64,000 bases of DNA from Crocodylus rhombifer (taxonomy: Eukaryota; Chordata; Crocodylia; Crocodylidae), in the NCBI GenBank assembly GCA_038503035.1, contig JAVSML010038996.1, positions 62,001 through 126,000 of the forward strand. Reading direction: 5' to 3'. The position numbers and the translations under genes are program-made. Every line of letters begins with the position of its first letter. Positions within the stretch are counted from its first letter, which is position 1. Shown here one piece after another: positions 35,843 to 48,174 of the stretch. The notes beneath the pieces were generated by a model that was not told the origin of the DNA, did not search any database, and saw only the letters and a program-made list of their open reading frames with translations.

Positions 35843-37011
35843 AAGTTAGCCCTGGACTTGAGGAAGGCCTTCAACACTGTCTCTCACCCCATTATCATTA
35901 AAAAAACTAGGAAACCATGGTGTCGATACCTACACAGTCAGATGACTCACTAGTTGGCTGGAGGGCCACACCCAGAGCGTGGTGGTGGATGGGCCTTATT
36001 CGACCTGGAGGGATGTGGGCAGTGGGGTTCCGCAGGGCACAGTACTTGGGCCCGCACTGTTCAACATCCTCATCAGCGACTTGGACAGGAGCGTAAAAAG
36101 CACCCTGTTCAAATTCGCAGATGACACTAAGATGTGGGGAGAAGTGGGCATTCTAGAAGGGCAGAATAGGCTGAAATTGGATCTGGACAGGTTACAGGGG
36201 TGGGCAGATGAGAATAGGATGGGTTTCAACACTGACAACTGCAAGGTGATACACCTGGGGAAGAAAAACCAGCACCAGACCTACAGGCTGGGGAACTCCC
36301 TTCTCATCAGTGAAGAAGCAGGAAAGGATCTTGGAGTCATCACTGACGCCAAGATGAACATGGGCCGGCAGTGTGGGGATGCAGTCAGGAAGGCCAACCG
36401 TACCTTGTCATGCATCCACAGATGCATCTCGAGCAGGTCCAAAGAGGTGATCCTCCCCCTCTATGCAGCACTGGTCAGGCCTCAGCTGGAGTACTGCGTC
36501 TAGTTCTGGGCGCCGCACTTCAAGAGGGATGTGGACACCATGGAGAGGGTCCAGAGGAGGGCCACTCACATGATCGGGGGGCAGCAGGGCAGGCCCTATG
36601 AGGAGAGGCTATGGGACCTGAACCTGTTCAGCCTCCACAAGAGAAGGCTGAGGGGGGGGAAATCTAGTGGCCATTTACAAACTAGTCAAGGGGGACCAGC
36701 CAACAGTGGGAAGAGTCCCTGTTCCCCCAAGCACTGCCAGGAGCGACCAGGAACAACGGTCACAAGCTGGCAAATGGTAGATTCAGGCTAGATATCAGGA
36801 GGCGCTACTTCACAGTCAGGGTGTCTAGGATCTGGAACCAACTTCTCAAGAGAAGTGGTGCTGGCTCCTACCCTGGGGGTCTTTAAGAGGAGGTTAGATG
36901 AACACCTTGCTGGGGTCATTTAATCCCAGTACTTTTCCCTGCCATGGCAGGGGGTTGGACTTGATGATCTGCTCAGGTCCCTTCCGACCCTACCAACTAT
37001 GAAACTATAAG
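35843..37011 (+). mobile_element. CR1 LINE, 5'-truncated, about 1.17 kb
   Basis: Starts inside the RT at LALDLRKAFNTVSHP (motif A region, 35850-35895). It continues through FADDTK (near 36110-36130) and the C-terminal region, and ends with the tail CCAACTATGAAACTAT near 37009. The 3' UTR contains GCCATGGCAGGGGGTTGGAC. Intact blocks are nearly identical in type to the minus-strand copies at 3.4 and 20.3 kb. Confidence 0.95.
35979..36503 (+). pseudogene. CR1 reverse transcriptase remnant, 174-codon open frame
   Basis: Starts at an internal Met in VVDGPYSTWRDVGSGVPQGT and contains the PQGTVLGPALFN box (about residues 18-29), SDLD, the catalytic FADDTK box (about 45-50) and HRCISSRSKEVILPLYAALV. 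It stops at a TAG near 36501 inside the LEYCVxFW motif; the C-terminus continues downstream in other frames. Motif A lies upstream in a different frame, so at least one frameshift and one nonsense change have inactivated it. Confidence 0.9.
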
Positions 37012-37302
37012 ATGGCAACCCCCTTCCTAAAAAAAAAAAAGAGTATTTTTGTGGGAAAGGGGAGGGACTTCTGGTGGCAAAGGTTGGGGGTTAGGGGGTG
37101 GGACTTCTGGTCCTAATATGGTGACTAGGGGGCAGGGCAAGTGTCAAGGGGCAGGGTACCTATGCAGCCCCTGAAAGATTGCCCAAATTTGTTAAGCAGC
37201 CTTCCACCCGAAATAAATTGCCCACCCCCGAATCAGATATACCATGTAATGGCTTTGGTACCAGAAGCAGAAGAATTGTATTAGTGCTTCATTCCTCCCA
37301 AG
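37012..37302. other. Noncoding spacer, partly G-rich
   Basis: GGGGGTTAGGGGGTGGG-like G-rich stretch at 37060-37165. The text GGCAACCCCC (37015) and AAATTGCCCACCCCC (37215) could be ends of a small transposon, but the boundaries are not convincing. Confidence 0.35.
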
Positions 37303-37362
37303 CTATTTAGGCCTGCTGAGAAACAGGGTATGTTAACTATTTAGGCCTGCTGAGAAACAGGG
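37303..37362. repeat. 34-bp tandem duplication
   Basis: CTATTTAGGCCTGCTGAGAA (start 37303) recurs at 37337 and continues identically through AACAGGG; only the last bases of the unit differ. Confidence 0.93.
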
Positions 37363-37888
37363 CATGCCAGTCTAACATGGTGGTACTGCTTCCAATACCT
37401 GAACGAGCCGATTCAGAGCCTGCCCAGCATTTCCAAGCACGTGCAAAGTACAGAGTAAACATACCCTATGTGCATCATCTATAAATGGTGAAGAGAATAA
37501 CACTTCCTCATTGCTCAGAGTACTCTAAGAATAAAGGCGCTAAAGACTGCAAAGTGCTCAGCTACTCCAGTGATGGAGGTCATGTAAGTACCTAAGGCTA
37601 TATCTATAGGGAAGACTGCAGTGTGATATAAAGGCATGAGGCAGGTGTGAATGAGCCAACTTCCTCAGCAATGTGGAGCTGAGACACAAAGTAAATTAAT
37701 TGGACTATGTAGCAGGACCCAGTCTCTATGGCAGGTCATGGCATCCCCCAGTGGCCTACTTGTCCTGCAGGCTCCCCTCTGGCCTGTCAGGGATCACGGT
37801 GTTATCCTACTTGCCATGCCTTGATGGTAAAATTGGGGATACTGCCTTCAGAGACCAATGTGAGATTTCTGGACTCAGTCTCATTCAC
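37363..37888. other. Unique noncoding spacer
   Basis: No gene or element recognised. Confidence 0.5.
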
Positions 37889-37891
37889 CAT

Positions 37892-38140
37892 GGGTGCATC
37901 TACATGTGTACTTTAATGCTCATTAGCCTATTTTACTGTGCATTAAAGCATTAATGTAAAAAACCATGCCACTGTGCTAATGTACAGTAAAATTAGCTGA
38001 TGCTTAATGCACAGTAGCCTAAAACCATGCACAATCATTACTGTGCATTAAGGCAGCCGAATGCGCATTTCTGGCACACTGGAGGTACTCAGTTTAATGC
38101 ACATTAGGAAAAGTACTTTAACACACTTGTAGACATGCCC
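37892..38140. mobile_element. MITE with GGGCATGTCTAC-type ends, 249 bp, CAT duplication
   Basis: Left end GGGTGCATCTACATGTG, right end CTTGTAGACATGCCC. CAT flanks both sides (37889-37891 and 38141-38143). The whole element is a diverged palindrome: GTACTTTAATGCTCATTAG near the left end mirrors TTAATGCACATTAGGAAAAG near the right, and internal GCACAGTAGC and TTACTGTGCATTA blocks pair. Noncoding. Confidence 0.82.
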
Positions 38141-38143
38141 CAT

Positions 38144-39230
38144 GGGACTCCGACTCCCTCTAGAACTCCCACTCTCTCAGGTTGGGGCTCTGACCTCCTT
38201 TGTAACTCCGTGTACCAGGCTATTGGCCCTGCACACCCTACACTGTGTCCCATCAGCCCTAATCATGGCTTTCTAGGCCTTGACTGCCTCCAGGGCTTCA
38301 GTTGTGGCCTTTGGTGACCCCTATAGCCACAGCCATGCCTTGCAGATTTTACTTTATGCACTTCACCATGCCTGTGCACTACATTTGTGCTCTTCACCAC
38401 CTTTAGCCCTATCCCAGTTGCAGCCCTCTGAGCCTCTCACTCCATGTGCTGTTCCCCTTAGCCTATGAACTCATTGACCTTGGCCCACATAGCCCACTCA
38501 GTCCTAGACTTTTCTGGGGCTCAATGTTAGCCTCCACTCCTTCCCTATTCACATTCTGGGCCCTGGCCCTGGCTTAGCTCTGGCTCCCAGACCCTTGCAA
38601 GGCTCCCTGTAAGCCTTAGCCCCTTATTTATTCAAGCACTGGGCCCCTGGCCATTTCTCAGCTCTAGCCCACACAGCCCCCTGAGTCCTAGACTCTGAAA
38701 GTGTTCTACTTTGGCTTCAGCCCTCTCTGACATGGAGTATCTCCTCCCCAAGCCCGGAAGCCCATCCATGGCCTTCACATCACCCCTATCTGGTCTGAGT
38801 GTTCAGGTCCTAGCAGTTTCCAGTCCTCCACCTGCTGGCTCCCTCCAGTTCTGGGTACTTGGGCTGACTTGGCCCCTTACCTTAGCAGCCCAGGCTTTCA
38901 GAGACTCTTCTCTGTCTGCAGGTCAGGCCCATGCTGACCCTCTAGCTCTGGAGCTAGACTTTAAGTATACTAGGCTCCCTGCCTTTCCAGTCATTTGACC
39001 TCTGATTAATTCAGGAGGTTCTGCTCAGCCCCACTTTCCTCCACTAGTCTACCCAGCTGTCCTCCATTAGTTACTTGTCTGCTTGCCCCTGTGGCTTATT
39101 GCAGGACAGCTTCTCTGTATCTTCCCCAGAGCTGCATACTTTTTTGCACCTGGCTCTGCTCAGCTGCCTGCATTGGATTGCAGCCCTCTAATGCTGCTGT
39201 CCTAGTCTCTAAATAGCAGGGGTTAGGGGA
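38144..39230. other. C/T-rich noncoding block with a 184-bp direct duplication
   Basis: Pyrimidine-rich on the plus strand. GCCCACATAGCCCACTCAGT at 38483 recurs, diverged, at 38667 (GCCCACACAGCCCCCTGAGT), each followed by CCTAGACT. It may be a decayed minisatellite or the interior of a large MITE. No coding signal. Confidence 0.45.
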
Positions 39231-41879
39231 CCCCACTACTGGCTAGAATGCTTCTGGTACCCAAACTCATTTGTGTTATCTCTCTGGTACACATTGTAGT
39301 CCATAATACACAAATACCTAAAGAAAGAAATGGCTTAGTAGTTATTGAGTTTTGTCACAGGAGATACCTAAGCTGTGTGGTTATGGAATAGTTTCCAGCT
39401 AACTGAGAGCATGAGTGAAGATCCTTCTGTGGTGTGCTGCCGTGAGGAGCTGTGTTACTGCTCTCAGCCCACTCTACACTTTGGACCTTAAAGGCTTGGT
39501 TTATGTGGGCACTTCTAGGACTGAGTGATCTTGAGAAATTTCTTTAGACCTTTTTTGCTCTACAAAATTTGGTGGGAAATCTCTTGAGTTTAGCTTTTGA
39601 CAAAGACTTTTGTAGCAGTTCCTAATGGCTTCATGATGCCATGAGTGGGTCCTTTCTGGTGGAAGCTGGCAGCTACACATGAAAACAAATAAGGAAGAAA
39701 ACATAACCCAGAGATTTCAACTCACAAAATGAGGCTAGCCTGAAGCATGGATGAAGATTCATGTCGGTGCTTGGTTCCCAATTTGTTTGGCCATCCTTAA
39801 CTGTAAAGCAGCTTAGGGACTATTTACCCTGTCATTGCTTCTCTTCTTCAACAATGTCATACCAATTGTGTAAAATTAACGTAGCAGAGTTGGGGGGCAG
39901 GGGGAAATTGGTCCTGGAGGTAGGATGTGGGGCTTACCAGGCTGGGGACTGAGCAAAAGGAAATAGCAGCTTAAGAGTAAGGATGTGACTTGATAAGCTT
40001 ACTACCTTCCAGCCCCAGGACCAGCTTTGTGGCATATTTCTTTGGATTAAGAGCTCAAGACAAACATGATCGTTTCTTCCAAGTGGATAGTTAAATGAAG
40101 AGGAAACCCATGCTTCAATGCCTCCTGGCAGACAATAGATCCAAACTCCTATTTCCTGAATCAAACAGAAATGGGAAAACAACTTATATGGAGTGCCCGC
40201 TAAAATAATACATCTTGCAAGACTTACCAGTGCATGAAAAAATAGACAGGGTGAAGTAATAGAACTAAAGGGATTTTGTGTGAAAAATCCAGATCCATAA
40301 AATAATAGGGCTCCTCTAAATTGGGGGTGGGAGAGGGAAAGAGAGATAGGAGATAAAATTATTCTTTGAATAGAAAAGACCCAGATTCAAAACTGCAATG
40401 AGATCCACTAGGTATAGAAGGGAAGGTTATCCAGGAGTCTTGCACAGCTTGTACGCCAGTCACGGTTACAGAAAGCTAATAATAAACTACATCAGCTTCC
40501 AGAATGCCAATGAGATCACCTGCCCACTGGGAACAGCCACAGCATGGATGTGGTCTGGCTATATCCTCTACCAGAGATCTTACCTTCTCTTTATCCTGAC
40601 ATGTGCCATATATTGGGACAAGGAGATGATGGTGGGGTAGGGGATGAATGCACTGGTTAAATGCCAAGGGAGCCTTCCTTCCCCAGCAAGGAGGATTCCT
40701 ATTACCACCCACACCTATGACTTCTGGTTGTATCTGGACAACAGCGATTTCAAGGGTCACCAAAGTGTGGCCTACATTTTTGGCAGGATTGATACAAATT
40801 AAGCCCCACAAACTCCCCAAGTGCAACTCCAACCCCTTTCTCTCCCCAGTCTACCAGTTTACTCTCTGTTCCCTGCCCTGTGCTCCCTATCCTTTTTGTT
40901 GCTGTTTTTTGCTTCTTATTTATGCTCCCTGCCCAGTTTGCTTCTGTGCTTTCTGAAACTTGCCCTATCTGCTGCTGAGCTTCCTGTCCCATCCCTGATC
41001 TAGTGTGTGTCACATACAGAGGCTGGCATGTAAGCCACAGGTTGACCACCCTGAGGCTACAGCTGTTGAAGTAATGGTAAGTACAGCTGGTTGGAGAGTT
41101 TTCAGCATTACCATATTAATTAGACTGATTTCATCAAAACTTGGTTTTGGAAGAAAATGAGAAATAAAATTCCAGTAGTGATAAACATCCAGCTTCAAAT
41201 TTTACAGAATGAAACATTTTGATTTTCCCTTTTGAAGATGATTATAAAACAAAATAAAGAAAATGAAATTGGAACATGATGCTTCAATTGATTTGTAAAA
41301 GGTTTGTAAATTTTCAGTTTTGCCTCCAATCCAGAACCAAGAGAAATTCTGAAATGTCAAAATCATACAGCTTTAGTGAGAAGTATGAGATGAAAAGTAC
41401 CTATTAATCCACCTCAATAGCTTTGCCATTAGAATGTTTGCACATCGCACATTTATGGTACTTGGACTCTTATCTAACCATACATACTTGGACAGTCCTA
41501 ATGTGCCAGTGACAAGGAATTCTGATCCAAGGGTTGACATTCTCACATACAGTGACATTTCTCATTACCATTGATTGGAAAACAGAACCTTAATTAAGGA
41601 AGGAAAGAAGGAAACAAAATGTTAACATTTTTATTTAAAAGCATGGCACACTTATTTTGCATTTGTTCACTAATTGGACCTTTAATTTTAAAAGATTATT
41701 GAAAAAATGATTACCAGTTTTCATTTGCTGAAAAGTTAATCAGATTTTGATAATTATGTCAACAATATTTTCAGTACATATACATAGAATGTGCGTGTGT
41801 GTGTATTTATGTGTGTATAGGCATGGATGTAGATATATTTGACTATACCTATGTAGGTGCATGCATGTGTATAGACAGG
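39231..41879. other. Unique noncoding region
   Basis: No gene recognised; open frames up to 118 codons are without domains. A TG-rich patch lies at 41789-41818. Confidence 0.5.
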
Positions 41880-41980
41880 ATTTTTTCATGAAAAATGTTG
41901 AAAATGTCAAAATACTTTTGCACAAAGGCCATTTTTAACCCCAAAACTTTTCAGTTGAAAAGTGCCAAGCAGCTCTGATC
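41880..41980. repeat. Old AT-rich repeat fragment (AGCTCTG end)
   Basis: The GAAAAATGTTGAAAATGTCA and CCAAAACTTTTCAGTTGAAA text ending at CAAGCAGCTCTG resembles ends of old amniote DNA-transposon remnants; compare 4690-4725. Low certainty. Confidence 0.35.
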
Positions 41981-42159
41981 TTTATAAACTCTTTCCCAAG
42001 CAGACTGACAGCTACATTTCCAGCTCACTTCTGAAGATAGGGAAGGAAATCTCAGAAATAAAATCTGAGCCTTGTTTATCTCTGTATACTGTGACCAACC
42101 CCAAGCTATCTGAATCCCTCATGAATACAAATATATTTAGCCTAACAGAACATATATGG

Positions 42160-42280
42160 GACAGGTGTCCCCATTCTACAGACGGGAAAACTGCGACACA
42201 GAGGAGTTACTGGCACACATATTGAACCCATAACTTCTAAGTTTGAGACCAGTCTTTTAATCATAAAACCATCCCTCCTC
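42160..42280 (+). repeat. MIR-like ancient SINE remnant
   Basis: CCCCATTCTACAGACGGGAA followed by AACTGCGACACAGAGGAG and a tail with TTGAACCCATAACTTCTAAG and CTTTTAATCATAAAACCAT: the MIR order from the second half to the tail. Confidence 0.78.
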
Positions 42281-43699
42281 CTCTGTTTTTGCATTCCACT
42301 GGTAAAAATAATGACCTAAAATCACTTCTGTGGTCATAAATGGTGGTTGGCTCCTGTGCCGCATCCTCCCTTGTTAGACAGAGAGCAGGGACTGAGGCAA
42401 CCATTCATTCCATTGGGAGCACATGTCCTGGGCTGGCCAGTCTGGTTCTGCTGTGAGTCACCAAGCCAAGAAATAAGCCTGGGATTAGCTGCAGTGCTGG
42501 TTTCCCCCTGTGCTGTGGGCAGAACAAATGTGGTGACAGTTAAGGGGAAGTCAATTGAAATGTTTCACGGAGCTGTGGCACTGGGCTCAATGTCTACGGC
42601 AGAGGGCCTGTGAAGCAAAGGGCTTAGTGTAATGTGCACTGCAACAGGGTCACATTCCTGGAAAGAACTGCTTGCCAAAACCAAAAAGGCAACATCATCC
42701 AGGCTGTGCTTTGGGTTTTTTCTTTCCAAGTGCGTCTTTATTCTAAATTCTTTATTAGGACAATCAAAACCTGCTTTGCGTGGACAGTAAGAGCCAAAAC
42801 CTCACCTGGTGTAAATCAGAAGAGCTCCATCAACTTCCCTGGTTATTTTATACAGTAGAGCCAATTGTATTCTGAAACCATGCAGACAGCTCACTTGGCC
42901 CCATGAGTTAGATGTGCCACAAGGAAACTCCCAGAAGTGAACTTCATAGAGTCCTCCACAGAGTATTCTCCTCAATCAGGAGGCACTTCAGGCTTTGCAC
43001 AATTACTGGTACATTTGCTTCTTCTAAGTAATGCTAACTGGAGTCCTCCACTACTCACTACGCAGACACGTTTCCAGGTATAGGTAATAGTGATGTCGCA
43101 GGCTCCGCAAACCCATATTCATGGAAATAGTTCTTGTACAAAGAAGGAGGCCCTGGGTATTTAATCGGACTGCTCATGAAAGGAAGACCCATTTTCACAA
43201 AGAAGGTTCCCCAAAGTTGTCCCTTATCATCTCTGAAATCTAATCACACATTTTTTTCTTTACCAGGGTTACATGATGGAACATAAAATAGAAGCCTCTG
43301 TCCTAATTTTAAGAGACAAAGAAGGGAATTAAAGTGGTGCTAAGGCTGACAGGGAGTAACAACAGCTGCATGATAAAGAAAGATGTGCCCACATGCGAAC
43401 TGTTGTATGGGGAGAAAGCCAAGGCTAGGGGAACAGAAGGAAGGAAAGAAGGTATTTATATGAAGCTGCAGCTATAAATTGAATCACTCCATGAGTGTGA
43501 CTCCATGAGTGTGACATACTTTGGAGCGTGGTGGGGGTCAACTGATTTTTCAGTACAGTGGCTGAATTTGATAATAATAAAGTCTGGGTAGGCCAAAATT
43601 AAAATGTCTATTTTCTTTTTTTTCCCCATTTTGCTGAAATTGTCTTAGAAGATCTTTGCTTACTTATATTGACACCCTACTCTCAAAATGAGGATAAGA
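42281..43699. other. Unique noncoding region
   Basis: No gene recognised. A 14-bp unit CCATGAGTGTGACT is tandemly doubled at about 43488-43514. GGAAGGAAAGAAGG-type purine runs near 43438. Confidence 0.5.
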
Positions 43700-43815
43700 A
43701 ACTTTTTTCTCCCTGGCCCTTTAGATTGCAACCTTTCCAAGGTAGAGTTAGGCTCATCCTGTCTGTATGGTACCTAGCTGATTGGGACCATAATCATGGT
43801 TGAGGCCTCTAGCAA
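43700..43815 (+). repeat. CORE-SINE-like remnant
   Basis: TTAGATTGCAACCTTTCCAA, then CTGTCTGTATGGTACCTAG and GATTGGGACCATAATCATGG / TTGAGGCCTCTAGCAACCATC. This matches the common amniote pattern TGTAAACTCTTCAGGGCAGG...GTACAGCGCCTAGCAC...GGGGCCCTGATC...GGTGCTAC. Confidence 0.6.
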
Positions 43816-44560
43816 CCATCAGTTGGTACCAGTTAAGTTACCAGTGAATGGGAGAAGCTCTTTCTTTTTTACATAGTTTTACGTTTTGTTTATTGTAATA
43901 CTTTTATCCCCAAATTATTTGATTCCATTTGAAAATAAAGCAAATATATCCTTAGGTATCCAAGGTAAAACACTATTTTAAAAGTATCATTCCTGCCATG
44001 TCATTTAGCATTTAATAAATTAATTCAGGCATGTTTTGAAATAGCTTTATTATATATTTTCTAATTTTCCATTCATAATTACAGAATGAAAAAATAGTAG
44101 CTTAGAACATTCCTCTTTAAAAAACAAAAGTGTAGGATGATTTTTAGCCTGAAGTGAAGGATACAAAAACAGGAAGAAACATGTAGGAAGAAAGGGATAT
44201 ATATTTTTTGTGTGTGTGTAAGCAAGGCTTAAATGGAATAATTAAATTTACCATAATCAATAAAATGTGTGAGTCAAGTTTATTGAAGTGGCTATTTCCC
44301 GTTGCATAATTTCCCTGGGGGACTTTAATTTTTAATTCAAAAATAAAAATAAAAATGAAATAAAAACACTGAGCACTTATTGTAAATATGCCAGCATACG
44401 TGTGAGGTTGAGGAAAGCACCAGACTACATCCAGAAATCAAAGCAGAGCTTACCACTGGTTTGACACTAATTGTAAAGGCTGAACATTTTCTAGAGCCGT
44501 AATCAAATATTAACTGCCATGGGGGACTCATTCAGCAGCTCAGAGTAATTCTAATAAGAC
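43816..44560. other. AT-rich noncoding stretch, possible conserved element at 44.24-44.55 kb
   Basis: No gene. The run with AATAAAAATAAAAATGAAAT at about 44340 is simple sequence. 44240-44550 has balanced, non-repetitive composition with ATTAAA/TAAT cores; conservation is only a guess. Confidence 0.3.
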
Positions 44561-44564
44561 GCAG

Positions 44565-44890
44565 AGCCTTTCACCTTCAGGTCACTGGTTCAAATTCAGT
44601 CTGGGTCAGTGGTAAACAAAGAGCAAAGCTTGAGTCCAGCTTACAGAGCCAGAAGAAGTAGTGGGGAGCTTCAGAGAAGGAGTAACCTTTTTCTCCTCAG
44701 GCTAATGAGCAATTCTTTGTGACTTCTATAGACATTGGAAATCCCCTTATGTCTCTGTGCCTCATTTCCCCACCCATAAAATGACAATCATAAACCTGTT
44801 CTCCTCCCCCACCTCCACTTAAGAATGTAACCTTTTTAGATCTGGCATTGCAAAGATTAGAGAATGTTTCATTGTTTATTGGGGGGCTTT
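44565..44890. repeat. MIR-class SINE remnant (possible pol III B-box)
   Basis: CCTTATGTCTCTGTGCCTCA / TTTCCCCACCCATAAAATGA at 44748-44786 is MIR-like. Upstream, GGTTCAAATTC at 44587-44597 fits a pol III B-box, so the 44565-44800 stretch may be a tRNA-derived SINE head joined to a CORE-like body. No A-box is convincing. Confidence 0.5.
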
Positions 44891-45874
44891 TTGTTGGTGG
44901 TGGTGATGTTACTACTATTAAAATGTAAATAATAAGTGCACTATATCCATGTGTACTATTAGAGCTTCCTGTACTTTGCTCAAAACACCAGACTGAGTAT
45001 TAAACTCAAAACAGCCCCTCTCCCCACCCTAACAGAATGATCTGCTGATAATGGCAATGCTTTGGAATAAATCCAGAAATTAAAAGTGATTCTCAGTCAA
45101 GTTCTCTGAGGTTCACTTGGTTTCATGGGAAAATCCTTGTACAACTGCAAATTTCATGTGTCTTGGATCCAAAAATCAGAGTCAGTCTAGGCCTTTTAGG
45201 TCCAAATTTCCCTGACATCAAAACCATTTCAGTTTTCAAGGCAAACACAACTCTAAGTGACCTACAAGCATGGTCCTAACCTCATTGTGCCATGCTTTAA
45301 ACTTCATGTAGTGCCTTCTTTGTTCAAGCTGTATGATAGTTTGTCAATTCAGTGTATGTGTAGCAGCCGTAATATACTTGATGCTTTGCAATGCAAAGCA
45401 ACAGAGATTGTTCCGGGGCTGAATAACGTATGGGATGAAGTTACACATTACACTTAGATCATACTAAATCTGTGGAATATTAAGCAGTGTTAAAGGAGGA
45501 ACATGGTGTAAATAGTTGAACATTAAGGTTAACACCATTTCTTGCCTGAACAGTTATGACTTGCCACTCTCAGAAGAGAGTTGTATTACTAGTATGGAGC
45601 TCTGAGGGATTTATCACAATGGGCACATGGAATGGGGAGGGGAGGAGAAGCATGGGAGCGGGGGAGCATGCAGCATGAAATCACAGGGAGCAGGAAAACA
45701 GCTTTCTCATGGCTCTGTATTGCCACCATGCTAAGCCCCAGTGGCTCTACTAGTAGCACAGAGCTGCCAGAGCATGGAGTGTGCTTTCCCACTTCCCATG
45801 GCTATGGCAGCTTCCAGTGCATCCTGGGATGCTGGAGGACTTTTCATGGAACTGGGGCTTCTCCACACATGGGA
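44891..45874. other. Unique noncoding region
   Basis: No gene or clear element recognised. Confidence 0.5.
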
Positions 45875-46927
45875 GGGCATGTCTACACAAGATGCTTAAC
45901 TGTGCAGTAGCATAGTTTACTCCTGAGTAAATGTGCAGTGGTGCTCATGTAGATGCCTGACCAGAAGCAAATCTGCTCCTGGTCAGCTGTCCACTAGGGT
46001 GTGGAAGATTGCTCATGCCTTGGCAGAAGGCAACAGGGAGCTCCAAGCCACCGCTCCAAGGTTGTAATCCTTATATCCCAGCCCCCACTCCGCCATTACA
46101 ATCAGGGAGTGGGGGGCTGGGAAATCCTTATCTCCCAGCACTGGCCCTGCAGCTGCAAAGCTGGCACTAGGAGATAAGGGTCTCCCAGCCTGAGCCCTGG
46201 GACTGCAGAGCTTGGGCTGGGAGGTAAAGGTCTCCCAGCACTGGCCCCATAGTGTAGAGCTGGTGCTGGGAGCTCCCTGCTAGCAGGGGCAGGGAACAGG
46301 CTGGGGAGCTTGTTCCCCACCCAGCTTCGCGTTCATGAAGCTGAGTAGGAAACAAGCTCTCCAGCATGTTCCCCAGCCTGTTCCCCACTCAGCTCCACAC
46401 TCACAGAGCTGAGCAGGGAGCAGGCTTCTCAGCCTCCCCCCCTCCATGTGGGGCGGGGCCTGGGAACTGTCCTGGTCAGGGGCAGGTCTCAGTCCCATGC
46501 CCCAATCAGGTGGCTTAGGCACAGGGCTTGGAAAGAGCTGCGGTGAGGTAGCTGCTAACTACCCCATCACCAGATTGGGGCAAGGGGCTGGAACCTGCCC
46601 CTCCCCTGCAGCAATTTCCAAGTCTTCTGCCTCTGATCAGGGAGCTGGGTACAGGAGGTATTCGCTGACTGGGCAGGGGGACATTGTTCCAGGCCCCATG
46701 CTCCCTGCCAGCCCCTGGGCTAGAACCCAGGAGGAGCCTAAAGCTCCCTCTGATGGCAGCAGGGGCCCATTGCAGGGCCCCAGGAAGCACAAACAGTTTG
46801 CTGCCATTAGCAGCAAATCTGCTCCCACTTCCCTGCATGTTTAGACGCCTACCTGGAAGCGTTTACTTGCAAGCAATTTACTCATGAGTAAACTGATAAT
46901 GGATCAAATAGATGTGTAGACATGCCC
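45875..46927. mobile_element. Large GGGCATGTCTAC-family transposon, 1,053 bp, noncoding
   Basis: The left end GGGCATGTCTACACAAGATG and the right end (reverse complement) GGGCATGTCTACACATCTAT share a 15-bp perfect terminal inverted repeat. Longer subterminal arms pair too: TTTACTCCTGAGTAAA (about 45918) with TTTACTCATGAGTAAA (about 46878), and AAGCAAATCTGCTCC (about 45965) with GCAGCAAATCTGCTCC (about 46808). The 3-bp target duplication is not preserved. The interior is GC-rich with a 50-bp tandem repeat and no transposase. It is the longest member of the family in this window. Confidence 0.85.
46131..46280. repeat. 50-bp tandem repeat, three units, inside transposon
   Basis: TCTCCCAGC starts units at 46131, 46181 and 46231, an exact 50-bp period. 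Each unit carries a CTGGC or TGAGC block, a central GCAGAGCTGG-like block and a GGAGATAAGG-like block; unit 2 is the most diverged. Confidence 0.9.
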
Positions 46928-47387
46928 ACAGACAGCAAGGAATATATGCCTGAACAACTGAAGTTGTAAAGTCAATGCAGAGAAGCCAAACATCTGACAC
47001 AGAATAGCTTTGGATCTAAGACCACTTTACACCTGCAGACGAAGACCCCTCCAAGTATTTAATAATGCACTTTAACTTACAAACCTTCCACATCATCATC
47101 AGTGCACCTTCTTTGCTGGATATCTTTAAGACATTTAGATTGTCTTGAAACCTACCCTATACTTGTGTAGGTGAAAAGAAAGACTCTGGTCCTTCAGGAG
47201 TGACATGGGGTTAACATGCTGTTATTCTGCCTAACAAAGTAGGAAGCTTAAAAATGTGGCTTTGGACTGAAGATGGCTTAGTTGTCTTAAAGTGAAAGAA
47301 GCACACAATGCAACTTTTGATCATTATATACAAATGCCATATTTTTACAAAAACATTTCTGCTATTTATAATGTTTATTTCAGGAGT
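46928..47387. other. Unique noncoding spacer
   Basis: No gene or element recognised. Confidence 0.5.
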
Positions 47388-47515
47388 GGTTTGGGGCCTT
47401 CTGAGTATGGGCCCTGCATTGCGCTAAGAAAATAAAAAATCAGAAACAGTCCCTGCCCCAACAAGCTTGCAATCTAAATGGGCAAGACAGAGGGTATTAG
47501 GAGCTAAAAGAGCAG
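47388..47515 (+). repeat. CORE-SINE/MIR-related repeat
   Basis: CAGAAACAGTCCCTGCCCCA / ACAAGCTTGCAATCTAAATG / GGCAAGACAGAG is the familiar amniote motif ACAGTCCCTGCCCCAAAGAG...TACAATCTAA. Confidence 0.65.
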
Positions 47516-48135
47516 AAGCAGACACATAGACAGCGGGAACAATGAAAACACATGAAGTTAGGTCCACACTTTTTTTTGGTTTTGCTTTTTAAATACCTTC
47601 ATTATGATATTTTGCTGTCTTGCCTTCAGTGGCTTTATGTTGTTATGTGGGTTTTAGCAAGATGGAAATACAAAGAAAGGATGAAAGCAGGGGGTCAGGG
47701 ACTGTGATGGAGAGCATGGGTGGGGTTGGAGCAAACAGCCAGTCAGCACAGGTGATGGAACGATCCAAATGAAAACTGCAAGAGGCCATCTGATAACATT
47801 GATGTGATTGTCCCTTCTCTGGTTGCTTTAGTTAATTTTCAGTTTCTTTCTTTGATGCCACATGGTGGAAGTGGGATGGAGGAGAGGGCTGTATGGGTCC
47901 TTATGACCCCAGCATGATCTCCCTATGCCAGCATTTCCCAGACTTTTGACACCTGGGGCACACTTTTTTTTTGTCTTATAATTTGCAGTGAACTTCATGC
48001 TTATACCTGAAAAATGTGTATACATAAACAAACACACATGTACATGCATGCACAGACATACACACACATGCACATACACACACGTGCTTTTTTTTTTAGG
48101 TGTAAGAAGGAAGTGTGTTGTGAATTTCATGTTTG

Positions 48136-48137
<2 letters not shown>

Positions 48138-48174
<37 letters not shown>

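Noticed and set aside
44587..44597. tRNA gene from a B-box-like GGTTCAAATTC
   Set aside because: No cloverleaf or A-box at the right distance; the surroundings look like an old SINE.
46131..46280. CRISPR-like array from the regular 50-bp spacing
   Set aside because: There are no unique spacers: whole units repeat in tandem, and the context is a vertebrate DNA transposon.
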